A stretch of DNA of 64,000 nucleotides from Prostheceraeus crozeri (taxonomy: Eukaryota; Platyhelminthes; Polycladida; Euryleptidae): contig CAJQUW010016855.1 in NCBI GenBank assembly GCA_907163375.1, positions 37,783 to 101,782 on the forward strand. Reading direction: 5' to 3'. Each line of letters starts with the position of its first letter. The first letter of the stretch is position 1. A program made the translations under genes and the position numbers. The notes under the pieces were generated by a model that made no database searches, was not told the origin of the DNA, and saw only the letters and a list, made by a program, of their open reading frames with translations. Below, piece after piece: positions 1 through 12,666 of this stretch.

Positions 1-3
1 TTC

Positions 4-26
4 NNNNNNNNNNNNNNNNNNNNNNN
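4..26. other. Assembly gap (run of N)
   Basis: Twenty-three unresolved bases lie at the left edge, a few bases before the first transposon. Anything left of the ATCTAGAT target duplication at 32-39 is therefore not readable. Confidence 0.99.
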
Positions 27-39
27 CAGTCATCTAGAT

Positions 40-3000
40 CAGTGCTATTTAACCTTTTTCAAGCCACGGCACCCCATCTGATCAATACATGCACTCACGG
101 CACCCCAGTGGCAAACCGCAGTTTTGTGCCTCTATCATCCACTAAAAAACGTGGCCGCATTATTTTCCAAGAACTGATTTGTGATCACAATTTATTGCTG
201 ACTTCTTCTCTAGACTTCATTTCTCAGCCGTTGAAATGCATCTAGAAATTAGAACAATTCGTGCATTATGTCAGTATATCAGTATATCTCTATTATATCA
301 CAGCAATTCAATGAAGAACACTTTGTTTTCATCTTTTTGAAATCAGGGGCAAGAAAGCGCAAGAAATTCCAGTCATGGTAATCAAATTTAAGTTTAAATT
401 CGCTTTGTCAATTTGCTAAGCATGGACATGTATTTTTGATTTAACAGCATGCAGTAATGCTAGAATTATGATGTAAATCCTTGACCATGCTAGACGAACA
501 GTGATCAAATACTATGTCAAATACTATGTCAAAATGCCTGTCCAGCTCTTCTATATATGTTCGTGCATCAAACTCGGTCGCTGCAAGAGATCCTACTCTG
601 GGTCCTCCTTGCAGAAGACTATGCTTCCAGCTTGTCTGATGGAAATCTCTCTGGCGTGATTCCTTAGATCTGACCACGCCAGGATTAAGTGAGAGATTTG
701 TGGAGAAGGGCATGTGGACTGAAAGCTATTACACCGCTACAGCTGAAGTCCAACTAATTAGTCTATCAAAGTCAGCACCGCCCAGAACCTGAGAAGGGAA
801 ACGGTGACACAAAATTCATTCACTCAATTATGAAATTCTCTGCACTTTCTTTATATTGGAGATCACTGGGAAAAACTATGAAAATTTCAACAAATCAAAA
901 GTTGGACTTCAAAAACAAAACATCAATGTGAGCGTTGCTGTTGCATGCTATCGGCCATCAAGCCGAATCGTGGGGTTATGTCTGTTTCCAATGCTCCGCG
1001 CATCAACTCGTCGATGTCTCTTAAGCAGTTTCTTTTACTTGTTTTGATCGAAACAAGAGTGGAGAAGCCTTTCTCGCAGAGGTATGAGGTCGGCATTGCT
1101 ACCAACAGACTTAGGGCTCTCACAGCAGCGTCTTCATATTCCGGGATTCGAAGGAGACCAACCCAGAAATTTCCATAATAATCGCAAGCCTTGATGTTCA
1201 CCCTCTGCTCCAAATCTTCTCGCAGATCAGTGAGGAACTCTTCTTCGGCAACAAATGGATTAATGATCCAAAGATTCTCCTCCAGATGCTGATGTTCATG
1301 GGACGGAAAATACTTTTCTATGTTGCCGCGAAGGACATCCAGGTGCTGAAGTATCGATTCAGACATTTGTTGCTCGAGGCTAGCATCCGTGAGCTCCCAT
1401 TTTGAGCTCAGCATGAAATGATGGAATTCTGGGAAGTCGATGAAGTCCTTCCTCTCTACTTGTTTCATCCAAGACGAAATTTTCCTATGGAATGCCTTTA
1501 TTCTTGACAAAGCCGTGAAGATGTCGCCTCCCTTCCCTTGTAGGCTGAGATTCAAGGTGTTCAGACAGTGGAAAATGGAGCTCAAATATGACAGCTTTCC
1601 AAGCCAATTCAAGTTATTCAAGTTGACGGCGCTGAAATCACCAAGCTCTGTGAAGAAACTGCCAACTCCTCTCTCAACAGGAGCACCCGTTCAAGGACTT
1701 TCCCTCTTGAAAGCCATCTTACGTCGCAATGGTACAATAGCTTCGTCACTTCTGAGTCCATCTCCTCACAGAGTTGAGCGAACAGTCTGCTCTTCTTCGT
1801 ATTAGCCTTAACTATGTTCACCATTTTCACAACATCATCAAGTACAAGTTCCAGATCTGATTTGCCCTCATCACCTAGCTTCTTCGCTGCCAGCATCTCA
1901 CGATGAATGATGCAGTGAAATGAGCGACACTCAGGTGAGACAGTCTGGATCTTCTTTACTACACCATTTACACGACCAACCATGGCGGCAGCTCCATCGG
2001 TTGTGACGGCCTTACACTTAATCCACTCGATTCCTTCCTCACACATGAAAGAGTCCAATCGGTCAAAAATTGCTTGTGCCGTGGTTTCAATTCCCACTGT
2101 TAAACAAAACAAGAAACGGTCAACAATTTTCAACTCTTCAATGAACCGGGTATACACGATCAGCTATGCTTCTCCTCCAATGTCGGTCGTCTCGTCCAAC
2201 TGAATTCCGAAGACGGGGGATGCTTTCAGCTTCTCCACAAGTTGTGTTTTCAAATCTGTAGCAATCAGGCGACATCGACTGCGAATGGTGGTGTCGGACA
2301 AGGGAATGGAAGTCACTCTTTCAACTGCTCTGCTTCCACCATGGAGATATTCAGCAGCAATTGATAGGCATGGCTTTACTATTTTCTCCATGTCCATGTA
2401 TGAGCGCTTTTCACGAAAGATAACATGAGTCATTTTTAGTGAGGCAATCACCAGTGGCTTGTCATGAGCTCCAGTCTTCACGATGTTTTGCAATGACGAT
2501 TGTTGGGCAAATATAGATTTCAACTTCTCTGAGAAGAATTGGTTTGACTTGTTCTTGTGCTCCGGATGGTGGGTTTGCAAATGTCTCTCTAATTTAGAAG
2601 GTACCAAACTTGCATTCAGGAGCGTAGCCCCACAAAAAAAACATTTTCCAGAGGGAAAAGGATTACGAGATTCATCCTGGTGCAAGTAAAAGCCAAACCT
2701 GATATAGTCACTATTCCATTTTCTCCTCTTTTTCGGATTGGAGCCCGAAGACATTTGCGCTCTTTTCCGTCCCCTTTTTTCTAGTTCGACGCATTCTTCC
2801 TCAGATTCTCCCTCGCCCTCTTCGTTGCTTTTGCTAGCAGTGGGGGCAGGAGCAGCATCCTCACGGCATTCACTCTCTTGATTCATTTCATTAAGTTCGA
2901 CATCTTCCTCGACTTCCTCGGTTGATATGGCCTTCTTTTGAAATACTTGAGAAGGGACATTGCATACCTGAAAATGGAAAATGACGTGTTTGGAACAACG

Positions 3001-4525
3001 GCGATCAAGTCATAGAATGAGGCCTAATGAGGATGCATCAACTATTTCAGGAAGGATGCTAGAATTAAGAATTGTCAATAATTAGCTTGGCTGGAAATGG
3101 AGCATGTGTTTAGAGAATAATTGAAAATTTGAAAAAATGCGAGTGATGAAATCAGCAAAATGATTGATTTGAGGATGAACATGTTTAATTAATATGACTC
3201 AATCAATTGAGTGCGATATGTTTTTGACAAATAGCCTAGTTCAAATCTCCAACTGCATGCAACCATTATCCCTTTATATGCCGACAACTTTGTTGCCTAT
3301 GAAGTAGCCTGACCATGGATTTCTACTGCAAATCGATCATTTACATGAATGTGCTACAAACTCGATAATAATCCAAAAATGAAATTCTCACCTCTTTTCC
3401 CATGACTTTCGACTCCTTCTTAGCTCCTCTCTCACACTGAAGAATCTGGGAGCTCTAGTGATCAGCATCACATGAGTTTATATTGTATAGGTTCATTAGC
3501 TATTTCTACAAGTCTGGTAAATGCCTGATACTTTTCAGTTGGCTTGTTTAAAATGCATTCAGTCATCTTAAGCATGTCAATTATCACTGATAATCAAGCT
3601 CCGACATTCAAATTTAATGAAGCTTCAGACTTTTTTTAATACAAGTATAGTGAATGACATCAACCTTTGGTGACCATGAGGACAAATGACGCTGCAACAA
3701 TATTCAATTTGAAGCAGAGTTTGGCGAACAAATAAAGTGACACGCAATCTCTGAGAGGCTCTACAATTTACATGATTAAAGTAATCAAGATCATAATCGC
3801 ATGCTACATGTTGAAATGGACACTATTAGCAAATGTTCGAAGCGCATGTAGAGCCATTGTAGGCCAAACACTGATGTTGAAGCAAAATATAGAACACAGA
3901 TCACTGAGTCTGAAAGACAACGGTCGACGAACGAGGACACGCTGTGCGCTTGCCGAATGGCAACATTGCAATGATGACTCTTATTGGCTTCATTGCCTTG
4001 CCTCAGATTCATCTATTCATGACATTGATTCATTCCTTCACATACAAAAAATAGACAATGGAAGTTGACTTACCCAAGCAATAGCATTTGTGTCGAAGTC
4101 GACATAGATATGCATGTGTAGTTGGTTGAGATCAGCAGCAGCAGAGCGGATGAACAGTGTTAGAAAACTGCAAGGAATCACGCGCACGCAACAAGCACGA
4201 GCTCATCTCGTATAAATTGGAAATGCTGCCGAGTGCTTATGATGGAAAGAGACAGGGTTCGCTGTCTCTGTGCAAGGAGCGCCTATAGCTTTGTGTGAAA
4301 TCGGAGTCAATTCAAATATAACTCATGGACTTGGGATGGTCAACATTTCTACCTCGATCGGTCGAATGGGACGCCTCACCGATATCTCATGAGCTGCGGC
4401 ACCCCTCTCTCCCACGGCACCTCTTTCTCTTCACGGCACCCTTGCGACACCCCTCCTCTCCACGGCACCCTAAAAATTTCTCACGGCACCCCAGGGTGCC
4501 GCGGCACCCCGGTTGAATAGCACTG
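40..4525 (-). mobile_element. Complete hAT transposon, ZBED type, 4.49 kb
   Basis: The element starts CAGTGCTATTTAACC and its far end reads CAGTGCTATTCAACC on the other strand, giving clear terminal inverted repeats. It is bracketed by a perfect 8-bp target duplication, ATCTAGAT, at 32-39 and 4526-4533. An 8-bp duplication of the nTCTAGAn type and CAGTG ends are typical of the hAT superfamily. Subterminal regions carry many copies of the motif CACGGCACCCC (about 72-120 and 4395-4515). The cargo is one broken transposase gene on the minus strand. The undamaged target duplication suggests a fairly recent insertion, although the transposase is already inactive. Confidence 0.95.
923..3403 (-). 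pseudogene. Broken ZBED/hAT transposase with two predicted introns
   Basis: The product resembles ZBED5/FAM200-type hAT transposases, which cut and rejoin transposon ends in the nucleus. The N-terminal part (2164-2886) has a BED zinc finger, C82-x2-C85 with H102 and H106/107 counted from the methionine at 2886. It is followed by the family motif LDETTD. The middle part (1618-2157) has VTTDGAAAM and CIIHREMLAAKKL, and the last part (923-1621) is the dimerisation region with CEKGFSTL. Upstream, a predicted intron (2968-3391, GTGAG...CAG) joins a start exon MGKE at 3392-3403 in frame. A further donor, GTAAGT, at 4073-4068 suggests a noncoding first exon. Two lesions break it: an in-frame TAG at 2164-2166 after GGEA, and a one-base frameshift near 1650-1690. 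About 680 codons were present originally. The family call is strong; the intron model is inferred from splice consensus only. Confidence 0.9.
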
Positions 4526-4553
4526 ATCTAGATAACGTTTCTAATATTGCTTA

Positions 4554-4600
4554 ATCAATTCTGAATCAATTTTGAATCAATTCTGAATCAATATGACTCC
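4554..4600. repeat. Short tandem array of TTCTGAATCAAT
   Basis: About four imperfect copies of a 12-bp unit (TTCTGAATCAAT) lie between the hAT element and the Penelope relic. It looks like a simple minisatellite with no coding content. Confidence 0.7.
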
Positions 4601-4627
4601 ACTGTGACATGACCTTATCATATAATT

Positions 4628-6214
4628 TTATTTCAAGGAAACCCATAGTGAGTGATGCATAGGTAGGTGCGGTGCAGTTTTGGTTTCCACGGCGGTTCCG
4701 GAAATTTGAAGATGAAATTTATTGTCAAAAGTGAAAAAAGTTATTTTTCTGTATGATTTCAAGTCCTTTAATAATAAAATCATTCGAAAAACGATTCGAT
4801 GATACCAGTCCTGTTGGTTTGTAGCCAGTAATCTATTGCCTGTAGTCCTAAACTGTGAGGGATATTTGTTCACAAGGCGACAACATCAAAAGTAGCGAAT
4901 GTTGTGTTATTGTCGATAGCACGCGGACATTTTTCTAGAAAATCAAAGGTGTCTTTGAAATAACTCCGTAACTTTTGAACTAGTGGCTTCAATATCTCAT
5001 CAAGTAATTTACTAAGTCTTGAAGTTGAGCATTAATGTCATTAATAATCGGTCTAAATTTAAGATTCTCTGGAGCTCGACACCAAAACCATCAATAGTTA
5101 GATTTTTGAAATTGTCATAATGTTTATGAATTTTCGGAAGCCCGTATAATGAGGGAGTTTTCGAATTAAATTTTTATATTGCAATCGTCAATTTTCAATA
5201 ATTTCATAGTTTTATTCAAAGTTGTGTGAGGGCTATAATCTTCAATTTCAGTGTGTGTCACTATCTTGTAAATGTTCTTCTGTCATTCGTTTTTTATAAA
5301 ATTCTCTATCTATAAATGCTCCTCTGTTATCTGCTTTTGTTATGCATATTTCTTCATTATTTTTCATGAAATCGATTGATTGGGAATCTTTATAAGAAAT
5401 ATTGTGTTTCATTTTTCGGAGTTTTGCTAATTTTTCAACATTATTCTCAATTACATGTATCAGTGAATCTAACTCTGGATTTTGACCTTTCTGTAGGATC
5501 AAGGCTATTTTTATTGAATTTAAGCTGAAGAGAATTGTCAGAAACGTCATTCCTGAAATGATCGCTCAATCTAAGTTTTCAACAAAATTCAGATGCATTC
5601 AACACAAGTTGTTCAATATTAGATTTAGTAAATGAGTGGATTTATAACCCTTACTCAATGTCTTACGGCAGTCATCATCTAAATTTGTCGAAGATGAGTT
5701 AATTGTAGAGACACCTTTTCATCCAAAGAAATGATCGACTTCAATTTCTAAATTATCCACCTATTCATTTGAGACTAAATAGTTACTTCTGTTATAATTA
5801 TTATTCAATGGTTTATAGATCTTCTTCTGTTATAGTTTCCATTTTTGCCGCTCAAATTTCTATCGAAAGGGATATTCTGCATTCTTTCAGAGGTATAAAA
5901 TCGTCTGCTATGTTAAGTTGGGTTTTGAAAGTATTACGATTCTGAAAGTATGGTTTGTTTCTACCAAAATTTGAATTGTAAGATCTATAATTGCGCGCAG
6001 CATTATCATAAAATTCATTATAACCTCTAATCATCTTATGAGACTGATCGTCCAACTCCAACAGATGTTTATCCGATGAAAACAAATTTGATTTAGCTTC
6101 CCATGATTCATCAAAGAAATTCCTTTTTTGAATTATATATATGACATATTCGAAATATATCACGAAATCTATCAAAAAAGAGCTCGTATCCATTCTGTAT
6201 TTGAAAATGTTCAT
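4628..6214 (-). pseudogene. Decayed Penelope-like element (PLE) reverse transcriptase
   Basis: Fragments in several minus-strand frames line up in the order expected for a Penelope-like reverse transcriptase. Around 5620-5680 there is a TLSKGYK motif. Around 5460-5490 a degenerate copy of the conserved N-terminal segment ends in KGQNPELDS. At 5290-5340 the frame reads ITKADNRGAFIDREFYKKRM, matching the family motif around KADKG. At about 5120-5150 YGLPKIHK is followed by FRPIINDIN near 5045-5070. At 4640-4720 there is a GTAVETKTAP segment. Frameshifts and stops are frequent. The frame ends before the expected YxDD catalytic loop and before any GIY-YIG domain, so the copy is truncated at its 3' side as well as decayed. 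The ORF at 5852-6214 lies where N-terminal sequence is expected but is not recognisable by itself. Confidence 0.8.
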
Positions 6215-6279
6215 GTTTTGTGATGTTTCAACCTATGTTTATTGATATAATTCGAAATATGCAAAGAAATCAAAGCCGC

Positions 6280-6420
6280 GTGGGTTAATGTTGAACTGGC
6301 TGCTTCTTATTGTTCGATTGCTATGGTCCTATGTCAGAGGATTGAGCAATTTCATTAACGTTGCATGTTCCAATGTTTCCTTTCTAGTCAAACAGAAGAA
6401 GAGACGATCGGTCTAATTCA
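6280..6420. repeat. Dispersed repeat shared with 43.77-44.16 kb
   Basis: A stretch including GTTGAACTGGCTGCT, CGATTGCTATGGT and GTTCCAATGTTTCCTTTCTAG recurs at 43768-43868 and resumes at 44112. The second copy is interrupted there by the foldback insertion. The repeat is unclassified. The minus-strand ORF at 43599-43862 covers part of it. Confidence 0.75.
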
Positions 6421-8013
6421 TTCATGGTTGCATGCAGCCATATTACATCAAAAGCAATAGAAGATTTTGACAACAAAACAGTTCAGGCTTGCAGTCAAAG
6501 TGATTGCTTGGTCTCTCTAGTGTTAAAGGCACTCCATATTTTTGGAAAGTGTCATTATGAGCACACCGGACGGTTGAATCGATGGTTGCATACGGAGACC
6601 AATATTGGGAAATGGCTTTGACATCCTTTCCACCATTTGAGACGATTCGACTGGAGTGAGTCATCGGAAAGGAATGAAACATTCATTCAATTGCGTCTTG
6701 AATCTTGGCTGTAATTCACTTGGCTGACATCAGTAAACATCTTTCGACTTCAGTAGAATCAATTGCTGAACTTGCATTATAAGATCTCCAATTGGTTACT
6801 TCAATTCTAAGTACTGAAATATTAACAGAAATTTCAATGATTTTGTAAATATTGACATCACTGACTTGGAATTATCAATTATGAAGACATACAAGCAGCA
6901 AGCATTGGTCACCGTGAAGTGAAATGTTTTTCTATCGATCCCATGCGTGAGATTGCACTGCCAAACCGACTCATCAAAACTGACATTTCATCCAAAATTA
7001 ATGCGCCGTGGCTTTCATGGCTACTTGACCGCGTTCATCCGGAATGAAATTCGACAGTCTCGTAGGCAATTAGCAGCCAAACCTAAATGCAGCTACCAGA
7101 TCACCTCAAATTTGATAAGTTTGTATCCAATTTCTTTGTTCATCATTTCGTAGCAAATCATCTGGTACCCATAATATTAGATTTTACCGGAACTTCTCAT
7201 ATTAAGTTCATTTTTGAATATTACTTATAGATGTACTGAGCAGTAGTAGAATTACTAAATATCTTCGTCTAGTATTCAAATCCTTTTTAACTTACTTTAC
7301 ATGTATTGTACGCTCATTTTGAAATCATATGATATCGAAGTCACCTCTAATCAAATCTTCCGACCCGATCCAGATCTACCGATGCAAGTGCCGAGCTAAC
7401 AGAGATCATTATAACTGAACGGTAATTACTCTGTAAGCATATTGCCTTATATACAAAAAGATAAATTGATTTTATATGTACTCTATAAAACTAACACATG
7501 CATGATCGTTTCGGATTTATTTTTCATAATCGAACTTATTTCAAAATTGCCTAGTACATATTGTTTATTTCTGTGTACTTGTTACCTGTACATAAAAAGT
7601 CTGTGCCTTGGGTGTGATGCAATTGAATTCAATATTGTGCATGTTTCGAAATCCCAAAAATAATTTCTTACTACTTAAAGCGCAATGAAAAGCAACATGA
7701 AAATTTTGACACATCTATGCGATCAGCAGAAACGGATGTGAGATGCTTGTGTGAAATTAACAAAATATATAATAAATTGCAAACAAAGGTATTCGCAATT
7801 TAGTTGCCACCAGCATCAAAATGGATAAATTAAACACAGTGAGCCTACTTACAAAACTGTTCGTGATGCATGTATTTAATTATTGCTAGAAATCATTCAT
7901 ATATACATTGATTCATTAATATATTGCATTAATGGTTACTTTCTGTTGATTTTTGAGAAAATGTAAACAATTAGCCAACAAGAGCGTCCGGAAACCTTGG
8001 CCTCCTGATAAGG
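6421..8013. other. AT-rich non-coding stretch
   Basis: No gene, RNA or bounded element is recognisable. The short open frames lack motif content and overlap one another on both strands. Confidence 0.6.
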
Positions 8014-8021
8014 GTTAAAGC

Positions 8022-8908
8022 CAGGCTTGCCGTTGGGATTGGGATTCTAATTAGGATCCCAATAGATATTGGGATTGCGTTGGGATTGGTCTACAAAAAA
8101 TCCGACCCATTCCCAATAAATCCCAATAGATCCTAATAAGCCCTCTCCCAACAAAATATACATGTAATCGTTGACATTGGTCAGTTTTCGGGTTGTACTG
8201 AGCAGTTCGTCTTGCTGTGTTTTCAGTCTGACCTTGCCTCTCTCGAATTCGAGCATTGAGAGCTCTTAGTGTGATTCGCACAATTGACACAGTCAGCTTT
8301 AACCCTACTTTATGGCTTTAATTTCCCAAGTTGCTAAAAATAGTGGCTTGATTCGGATACCTTCTTGTGCTTCGACTCTTGCTTTGCGCGTGCGTATGGG
8401 GTATTGATTGAAACGGGTAATGTACGACGCTGTAACAGTGTCACACTGTGCAGGAACAATGGCTTCAAAAAAACCTCGTGTGGCGAGCAGTTTATTAACA
8501 CCACGTTATCCGATATAGGCTTAACTAATACCAAGTGTGTTTGTAGCTCGTAACATGTCAGCTGTACACGTAGGCCCCTATAAGCTCTTACGTGAAGACA
8601 GTCTCGGTGCAACATTTAGCCATATAGTAGGCTTATTATACATAACTGTGCGAAAACAATTAAAGCTCCTATTACTATTATGGCCAGTGTAGTCCTAGAC
8701 CTACATCCGTGGACTTCGTCGATTCAAGAAGTAGCACATATGGTAGGCCTAAGCGGAAAGGCCCGATGCAGCTTGGGGTCAACGTGTACGTTTTTAGCTC
8801 TAAAGCAGGCTATTGGAATTTCTATTGGGATCTATTGGGATCCCAATGAAAATTCTCAATGGGATTGCGTTGTGATTGGGCTGGAAATTCATCCCAACGG
8901 CAAGCCGG
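8022..8908. mobile_element. Non-autonomous inverted-repeat DNA element, 8-bp TSD
   Basis: The ends read CAGGCTTGCCGTTGGGAT and, reversed, CCGGCTTGCCGTTGGGAT. They are flanked by an exact 8-bp duplication, GTTAAAGC, at 8014-8021 and 8909-8916. Both subterminal regions are rich in ATTGGGAT and ATCCCAAT units, so each end can also fold on itself. An 8-bp duplication with CA(G/C)-type ends points to hAT, or alternatively P. No transposase is present in the 887 bp, so it would depend on an autonomous relative. Confidence 0.85.
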
Positions 8909-8916
8909 GTTAAAGC

Positions 8917-11895
8917 AAGTATACTTTTGCTTCAAAATACATGGCTATTAAGGACTATGAATGACAGACCAGGCATGCTCCTATTTGAGTTAAGAAATCC
9001 ATCGATCACTGTCGTGTACACGGTTTATACGACATTCCCTTGTGGAAAGATTAGTGTTTTCATCGTAGGCTATTCCGTATTTCAATATTTCAATGACCTA
9101 CATGTGCATATCGCTGTCTACATGGTGCGGCAGTCTATATTCATGCGGTATGGCATCTGTATGGAATTGCTGAGGAGCAATCGCCCCAGGGTTCATTGAA
9201 AGACGAGTAAATTAAAAGTAAGGGATGTAAGATGCTGGAATAAAAAAGGAAAAAAAATAATTCAAACTAAAAATATACAGAACCGAGTCAATGAGAAAAA
9301 TTGTGCTCCATTGATTGAAAAACCGAGTTTGATTTGCGCAGGTTTATGCTGACCAATTGTCACTAAAAATGCTCACAAGAACAAATTAGTTTTGCTTCGT
9401 TGACATGGCATGCCTTCTGCCACCAAATAATGAATTCATAAAATTACAGCGAACGATTGTAGTGCAATCTTTTTGAAAAAAGTATTTAGTAATAACAGGT
9501 TTATGACATGTGATTTTATTTTTTATGTCATAGAAAACCTTCTTCCTTCTGTCAGCTCAGTAAATGCTACTTTGATAGTTTCGTGAAGCTCAGGTCTCAA
9601 TTCAACACATAGGAACTTACAAGCGGAGATCGGTTGTCGAGCTGCGTGACTAAATCTATCAAAATACATGTATCAATAAGTTGCGCTAAATTTGTCAACA
9701 TCTGTTACTTCAAAATGCCAATATCAGATTCGAAAATTTTTATTAAAGGGACGCTTTCATGCGCTGTTTCCTCGATTCAGGCAGGCAGAGGTTAAAGGAA
9801 GACCGAAACAACAACAGTCAGCACCAGCAGGAGTTGCCAGATCAAATAATCCAATTACCCAGGTGCATCATATATGACCTGTAATTACAGAATAAACTTA
9901 AAAAATACGTAATAAAATCAAAAGTTATGCATAACTTTTATACAAACTGTGTAGTATCAGAAGTAAGTAATGTACGAATGTAGGAGTTAGACTAATTACG
10001 AGATAGATGCTCAGAAAAAAGTCCACTGTAAAATAAAAAATCAGTCACTGTAGAATAATAAGTTGAGATAATTCATCACAAAGCTATTAATAATCTTACC
10101 TTTCTTTCATGAGACATTATAGGTGAATTGCAGACATAAATAAAAAGTGTGATAAGGAAGCAGTCAAAATAATGCTCCACCAAAAAATATATTGTCCTCA
10201 TATTGGATTTCAGCAAACATTGAAACCCTAGTAAGACAGATTGAAACCAAATTTTTAGCTGCAATAATTTCAGACGCCGTTGAGACTTCCTAAATTTGAC
10301 TTATGTTCTTACTTTAATGCAACGTCTACAAGCTCAAATTACACCACAAGTTTGCGTATTCTTAATAACAAATTTTGATTAGCGAAGAAGATCGACAGTA
10401 TAGATGAATGGTTTAATTATGTCTTTCATTGTAGCTTTCTACTTTGTGTTTTGACACGTCATTTATCATATGTGAGGACAATTTATGTGGCTGTTTCTAC
10501 TTTCATCTGACAAACAAGTCTGTAATACATCAATAAGAGAAGACGAACTAGTGATATTTATAGATGAATCCTGCTCCCTACTTGCTGGTAGTAAGTGACA
10601 TTAAAAATGAAACATAAAGTTTTCACAAAAATGAAAAAAGTGCTTTGAACAATATTAAACTTGATAAGTTTTCAGAATGCTGAGTGTCCCATTTCGTCTA
10701 CATCCATTTTATATTTGTTTACGATGCGATGGGTCAGCTCATGCTCAGCAAAGATTATGCGTGAACTGAAAAGTCTTAAGTAAATTTTATTATACACAAC
10801 CATTGACATTAAGATAATTAATCTGCTATTTGAATGGTTCTTCACTCTATCTGTTTTCTATCATGAACGTCATCTCATTGTAAACATTATTTCTCAAAAT
10901 TCCTCTCATGGGGACTATCATGCATCACATGATTATCGAGCAAACAGATATTTTCAGTATTTTTCTAGATTCTTCATGAACTTTTCATTTCTACAAAGTG
11001 TGTGTTTCATAGCCACAGAGATGGATTTATTTGCGTGTGGGTTAGTATAGAGCGGACACACATGCATGCATTTCTATCCCAGCCAGTGCATGCAATGGTA
11101 GCATGCGATTGAAATTGACATAGATATTCGTCTGCCTATCATTTGCGTGATTGGCCAAGCGCGCGCATTGCAGAGGCATGTCATATCTGCGAACATACAA
11201 TCCTCAACAGTCAGATTGCAGGCATGTCTAGTGAAAAGCATGTATCTTTGACTCAAATTTCCTCTGTGATAAATTCGTCAAATGGAAACATTATTCACAC
11301 CGTTCGACTCTTTGCGATCTAAATTCAATTTACTAAATGTATGAGTTTAATGTGGCCTCAATTCTCTGGCTTGTCAGAATCCTGACTTGAATTTGCACTA
11401 TGTTCAATGGAAAAATGATCTTCTTGCCCCTCGTGCAGTTCTGATCGTGACCATCACTACTGAAAAATGTCATCTCTAGACTCAAGCACGCAGATAAACC
11501 AATTTATCTCTGTGTTCATTAATAACTCTTCACACATCTAGACTTGTAAGTGGAACAAACAACTGACGGGACCGGACCGTGACGGATCTTGAATTTTCAT
11601 TTCCTCTTGCCTGGAAACATGTGAAAGTTAATAAATCGTAGCATTATCACTGAGAAGTAGAGTACTAATGTTGATGTGAGCACGCGCATCCCTGTCTAAC
11701 TGTTACACAATGCACACAAACCGTGCGAATGAAAAGTAGCCCACGTCGTGATCTATAGAAATAATGCGATAGATAAAATAATACAGCCACTGAGCCACAT
11801 AACAAGCGCAAATTATGGAAATCAAAGTTATTGGTGACTGAATTCTTAAGGAGACGTCGATATTATTAACTTGGCACGTTTAACTGTCATTAGTC
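8917..11895. other. Non-coding AT-rich stretch
   Basis: Nothing is recognisable here. No frame longer than about 110 codons exists, there are no bounded inverted repeats, and there is no tRNA-like structure. Confidence 0.55.
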
Positions 11896-12408
11896 CGGCA
11901 GCCAGAGTGAGTTTCTGCAGGGAACGAGGTAGATAATGAGACCTGCACAGAATTATGTACACCCTATGCTTACCACGAATTTGCGGGTTCGCCAAGTTCT
12001 ACCTGGTTCCTGCTCTCGTCAGTTCGGATCAACGAAAAACACATGTTCATCCAGTGGGATGAGAATTGCAGTTCTTGGATAAAGTGAAGTTTTTTATATT
12101 TTCTCTCATAATTTGAAAAGCATATACTCTAGAGTCATAATTTTTTGACATGGAATGCCTTCAAGTCATTTCCTATCATGTCCGTGAACATTTGTCTATG
12201 AAGATGAACATTCAGATTTTACAAACCTCCTAATGTCGGCAAACGCAGACATTCTGGTCAACTTCAAATACATTCAGTCACATTCTCGCATGCATGGTCA
12301 ATCAGAAACGTGATAATAGCACATTCACATCATGGGAAATGATCTGAAGACATCCCGTGTCAAAAATGATGGCTATAGACTCAGTATTCTTTTATCAAAG
12401 ATGCAGGA
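11896..12408. mobile_element. Foldback element, copy 1 (right end missing)
   Basis: It begins CGGCAGCCAGAGTGAGTTTC and shares its left arm with the complete foldback copy at 23687-24419. The arm includes TACACCCTATGC and a block around GGATGAGAATTGCAGTTCTTGG. The central loop (about 12200-12335) matches the loop of copy 2 in the reverse-complement orientation. After the loop the second arm starts (ATGATCTGAAGACATC) but the terminal inverted repeat is lost. Confidence 0.85.
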
Positions 12409-12587
12409 AATAATCATGTTGCGTGACAAAGTATTTGGTCTAAACATATGGAAACTAAAATGATTTCTGACAATCACTAAATATTTTCTAAAGGCAACTT
12501 TTACTGTAAATCTGATCATTGATAAACACAGCATTTGAAAACTGTCATAGTTCTAAATGTTAGATCGACCACATTTTTACGGCAGCA

Positions 12588-12666
12588 CACTGTAAATCGC
12601 TGGATACGAAAATTACATACAAACATATACCAAAATTACATACAATTTGAAACTAACATCTGATAC
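12588..12666. mobile_element. Solo end of a mariner-like MITE
   Basis: Seventy-nine bases starting CACTGTAAATCGCTGG are identical to the left end of the TA-flanked element at 55751-56494. The match then stops abruptly and the other terminus is absent. This is an isolated terminal fragment of that family. Confidence 0.85.
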
